In this document: positions 53,373 through 59,300 of the stretch, piece after piece
Layout of the letters: every line of letters starts with the position of its first letter
Position numbering within the stretch: the first letter of the stretch is position 1
From: Anniella stebbinsi
Lineage: Eukaryota > Chordata > Lepidosauria > Squamata > Anniellidae
NCBI GenBank assembly: GCA_029215795.1
Contig: JARDYH010000002.1
Location: 202,671,810-202,735,809, forward strand
Length of the DNA: 64,000 nucleotides
Reading direction: 5' to 3'
Notes under the pieces: model-generated
The model's input: only the letters and a program-made list of their open reading frames with translations
What the model was told of the DNA's origin: nothing
Databases searched by the model: none
Made by a program: the position numbers and the translations under genes

Positions 53373-56300
53373 TACCAAGATAATGTTCCTGTCAAAGACA
53401 TAGGCAGGACTTAAACATATCTCCCACCTTTTCATAGCTGGAGTAGAGAGAACTGTATCAGCTACCTGTTCCCACTCAGAAAAAGGAGTGCAAAGATGGC
53501 GAAAAGGGGACGTTCCCGGGGCAGAGCAGTGAGGAGACCTCGGCAGCTGCACTACTACCTATCCTATGGCTGCCCCAACCTCCTTCCCTCCCCCTCTGAG
53601 ATGCATCTGCTGAACAGGAATAAACGCAGGGCAGCTGGAGCACAGAGTCAAAGATCGCCTCCACTATCCTCCCTCCCTGCATTGGATACACTGCAGTGTC
53701 CGTGTTCTAGGACTGCGCCCTTAGAATACATGGGAGTTCCCAGCCACAGACTCTCTCCCACCACACCAAGAGATTCTGCAGCGAGATGAAAGCTGTGTCT
53801 TCTGATTTTTTTGTGTGTTCAAGGGGAAAACAGAATTTCAATGTCAGCTGGGAGAGGGAGAGAAAGAAAAATGCTGGCAAAATCTTGGGCTTTTGACTCA
53901 CCTCTCATAAGAAGTGACTAAGTGAACAACAGCAGGGATCGTATCTCAATACTCAACAGGTGGTAATGTACCAAGTTTCTTTTGAACAGTTATATGCAAA
54001 TGACTTGAGAAAAGTAAGCAAATGGTGAACCTGAAAAAGCCAGGGAATTTAATTCAGGGACAACCTCTAAATAATCTCAGGTATCCCAAACTGCATAAAA
54101 TAATCCCAAATACTGATATTTTTTATTGTGATCAGTCCCATTTCAAGACTTTAGTAAAATACAAATCAAGGTTTTATGTCACGATTTACAAACAAAACTG
54201 TTGCAATAGTGCAAGCATCAGAATTTTCACTCAACATTTTGAATTCTGGATGAATTTTAACATTTTTATGCAGCAGAACATGCACATTTCAACATCCATT
54301 ATCGTTGTGCATTAAAATTGCAAGCCAATTGTTGTCAAACTACAGATGAGACAAAACAATGCTACATTTCATTCATTTTATTTTTAAAAAATAAACAAAA
54401 CAGATATAAAGAGGGGTATTCAAGTCAAAGACCAGTATTTAACCACACAGTATGAAAGGTTAGCAAAGTTTTCAAAAGAAAGAAAGAGAAAAAGAAAGAA
54501 GAGAAAAAGAAGAGAAATGTATGTCAAGTTGTTACATTGGGAACTTGGATTGTTTCAATAAATGTTGCATTATTAAGTAATTTACCCCTCAAAAATGCTA
54601 TAAAGTAACTGCTGGAAACCATCATTTTATCCACAAGTAAAGAGTAATACCCTGACAAGCCTACCTAAACATGCAGATTCAGATGAATTTGCAATGGCAG
54701 TGTGATCAAAGTGGACTCCTCTCCATGTCACACTGCTTCCAACCAATGGCTCATTACACAAAGGCATCTGGTAGCAGCAGGTAGCTATTTTATTTAGTAT
54801 TTATTTGTTATTATTACATTTATATTGCACGTTTCTTCTATCATGGAACTCAGGGGATTCCCAGGTGGTCTCCCCTCCAAGCACAGATCAGACCTAATAA
54901 ACATGCTTAGCTTCAACAAAGTGGCATCCTCATGTGCCTTCAGACAATGCCCTGGGACACAGCTATTTAAACTGTCACTAATCTCACTGTTCCGCTGTAA
55001 TCACCTCAAATCAACTGACAATGTTCTAAAGTCAATGGGATCTCTTGTAGGCAATGCTGCAATTACTTCCAGAATAAGTATCAGTATTTGTATTTGGGGC
55101 AATACAAATAAGGAATTTAATAAGATTTTTTTTAGTAGGCAATCCCAGAAAATGCCAGGGGAATTTCTTTTTTTATATTATTTTCAACACATAATACAAC
55201 ATAATCATAAAAATAATATACTAACATAACTTTAACAACCCCCCAGTGCTCCCTTAACCCATTGAGACCTTCTTTTATTCTATTATATTATACAATCTTC
55301 CAAAATTGTAAAGAATCTTTTAAAGGTGTACAACCTTGCCCCTTTTTAAAAACAAACTCTAAAAATGGCCCCCATATATTTTCAAAATCATTCTACGTAG
55401 ATAATCCCCTTTACTTTTATTTACTTGTTAATTTATCGTTAATCGTGATATCCCATACTTCTTTATACCATTCTTCTATTCTGTAATTTCCTTGTGTTTT
55501 CCAATTCTTAGCTATCATTAATCTGGCAGGTGTCAGGAGGTTGTTAATCTAATCCTTCATATTTTGATTCCCATATGCTTTATCAAAAATTGAAAGAAAA
55601 GCCAAATTTGGACTTGCTTCCACACTGCTTCCCATTATTTCACTTATTTCTTTAAAAACCCTTTTCCCAAATTTTTGTACGTACTCACATGTCCACCACA
55701 TACGAAAATATGTTCCAACCTCCTGACATCCCCTCCAACATATCTTCGAAATTTTCGTATCTATCTGATATAATCTTACTGGTGTTAAGTACCACCTCCA
55801 AATTATTTTGTAATAATTCTCTTTTATCCTAACTGATAATAACTTTAGCATTCTTGATTCCCATATCCTCCCCCAGTTATAATCACTAATTTGTTTTGTT
55901 AAATCATCTTCCCATATTGTTTTAAGAGAATCCTGTTGGTCTCCATCCTCTGTCAATATTTTATATATTTCACTTATCATACCTATTTTACTTTTATTTT
56001 CCCCCTATTCTCTTGATTCTATTAAATCCTCAAATCTTGTATTATCTCTACAATCCTTATTTTTCTTTTTCCAATCCTGCGTCCATTGCTCCAATTGTAT
56101 ACATTTGAACCAAGAGATCTTTTGTCCTCTTAATACTTCTTCTATTTGCTCCTTATTAGACATTCTTTTCAACCAATCTTTCACTTTAATAATTTTCTGT
56201 TCCCTCAATACCCCTTCCATATCTCTTCTTAGATTCCCTGGGAAGTTCTCCAATAATACAACTGGAGTCAGAGGAGAGATTCCTGATGCTATTTTTTTTA

Positions 56301-59300
56301 TATACTTCCCCCAAATCTCTACAATGTTTTTTAAAAGGGGATTTTCCATTTCCTTCAGCCAGGGGAATTTCTTAAATGACAACTGGGCAGGGCTTCCTCA
56401 CATACAATCATACACATGAGCATGCACATTAACAAACACACGTGTTCACACATCAAATACACATAGGCTGAATTCGGACAACACATTAAGCAACTGGGGT
56501 GGGGGAAACAATTGTCAGTTGTATTGACTATCATGTTGTCCGAATGCTGCCATAGCCAACTCAGTGCTGATCCTAATCCACACCATGGTTGATTATTTAT
56601 TACCATGTTGTGTGGGGAGTACCCCCTAGATGAACAACTGTAAAGTTGTTTATTACCCCACCATTGACTATCGTGTTGTCCGAATTCAGCCATACTCTCC
56701 CAGACCCACCCACAGACTCATACAGAGACACAGAACACACATATTTTCATACATATATCCACACATGAACATTCCACCCCTCTCTTTAAGTCTTCCCCTG
56801 AAGTCCAATTACACCTTGGGAGAGTTGCAACTGGGGATGAGAGTTAACATTCCCTCCCCAGCACCAACCCTGCCAAATAACCCCCCCCCCCCCGCAATTA
56901 TGCTGGGAAAAAGCCTTCCACTGGCTTCAAAGGAAGACTTTCCCCAAGTTGAATTGCAGCAGTGGAAGCAAGTGTGTGGTGTGTGTGTGTGAGATGTCCT
57001 AACATGCTTTGAACCTCTAAAAAAAAATTGAGATGATTGATTTCAAATAACAAGTTGAATATTATTTATCCACTTTACTTGTTGGCTATTTTCCTGATTA
57101 GGATACATTGCTGTTTGAACATGTTGACTGAATTATTTTGAATAAAACACAATCAGTGAATTAGAGATGGCTATTTCTTTATGCTCAGTAGGAGTAAAGA
57201 TGTGAAGGCCTGGGGGAAAAAATTGGGGAGAAATTGGGAAAACTCAATTTCTTCCAAGGACAGCTCCCCTTCCCCCTCCCCCCTGCCCCGATAAATTGAA
57301 TAGCTTTGGATAATGAAGTATTTTTCTTCTAGAATGATGAATAGAATATTTAAGCCAAGGTGTTGATATGTCATTACCCAGCCTTTACTCCCTACAAATG
57401 ATTTCTAAAAACTATATAGTAAGACCTATATACAAAAACTAAAGATGTAAAATTTCTGGAAACAATGAAGCCATGAAAGAAATTTTCTTTTAATCCTCTG
57501 TAAGATTTTCAGCATATTTATTTCCTCCATTTCTTATAAAAATGATTGCTCTAATATATCTTTTACTGGGGAACATGGGCAGGAGGTTGCTTATGTCCTG
57601 TTGACAGCTGGTTGGCTACTGTATGAAAAGAATGGTGGGCTAGATGGACCCTTGGTCTGATTCAGCATGGTTCTTCTGTTCTTATGAATGACATTCAGGG
57701 ATGCTCGCAGTCATATTCAGTTTCCCAACATGCGAGTAAAGCCACCATATCATAATCTGGAAAAAAAATGTGCATTTTGACATTTTGGGTTTTGTTCTAT
57801 AAAGTCCTGTTTTCCTGGGCTTGCTATGGCTAGATAATGTAGCAGTCAGTTTATGCAGTAAAATAAAGTAGGTTATCCTGCCACTGCTACTAGATGTGAC
57901 GGAACAGCATATGGGTTATCCAACCCATGTTTCTTCTTTAAAAAACAACAACAACGTTGAGGCTTGGGTCTATAGAACTTTCTGCCACACTTTTAAATAA
58001 ATTTCTCTAGAGCTTCGGCTATGGGGCAGTATAAAAATGCAATAAATAAATAATAAATAGATCTCACCACTAGAGAATGCTGCCTCATCTATAAAACCTT
58101 TTCATTGCTGCCACTAGAACAAACTCTCTGTACCTAAAGTACCCCACTACTAGAGTCAACCTTTCAAAATGAACAAAAAATAAATATGTTTATTAACGGA
58201 AATTGATTACAAAAATGTAACTCTTCAAACAAGAGGTTGAGATTGCTTAAGGGATCTTAACCTATGAATGTTTAGACAGAAAAAAGACCTTCAATTCCCA
58301 GCATTCCCCAGCTTGCCATAAAACAGAAGCCTAAACTGTATTATGTGTAACTTACTTTGCCTATAAAATTATGTTTGGTATATTAAATTCACTTGCAGGG
58401 TTTACATTTAAAATTGATTATTTTTAATAATAATTAATTATATTTATGAGCAAACCAAATTATACATAATGTAATTAAAGTTCCAAGAACAGGGTCTGGA
58501 TGCTGTCTGGGGCTGATGGGAGCGGAAGTTCAAAACATCTGGAGGGCACCAAGTTAAGGAAGACTGTCCTAAAGCAACTAAGTGACTTTAGGTCTGTAAA
58601 GAGTGCTAAAAAATAACTATTGTATATTTTTGCCATTCCCCCCCCCCCCCCTAATTCTGCTTTCCCTCCGGGAAAAAATTTTTTTTCCTAAGGCTTCAAC
58701 ATTTCCAGATCTTTTTTCTCTCTATAAGCACATCTTACCAAGTTTTCAAACAGATTTAACTCTGGTTTTATGTTACAAAACTACTTTTGTATTACTTTGT
58801 AGGGTTACAAAGTACAACGGTACTTGGGTTGGTTCTATATTACAATATAAAATCACAGTGTAGGAAGGGACCTCAAAGGCCATCTAGTTTAGTGAATGGA
58901 GAGGTCTGTGGGGGCCTGCCTCGCGAGATCGCTGAGTGCTGCCCGGCCAAGCTGGCTGGCAAGCGCTCAATATTGTGCCAGGGGGATTAGTGTGCCTGGG
59001 GGATTGTGCACTTTCTCTCCCTCCTCCCCCCCCCCCCCCCGAGGCCTTTCTGGCCTCAATGGGTGAAGGAGGAGGGAGAGGCATGGGAAAGCGCACTTTC
59101 TGGGTCCTTGGAAAGTGCACAAATTCCCCTGGCCACTTTCCCGCCCCACGCCCATCGGGGCCTAAAAGGGCTTCTTAATTCTTGCTTCCAATTTCTGCCA
59201 TTAAAGTAGAAGGGAAAGACCTTTCTCCTGCTTTCCCACCCACCACCACCGATGGGGGGCTTAAAGGCCCTGTTACCACAGAGGGGAGGAAAGGAAAAAA

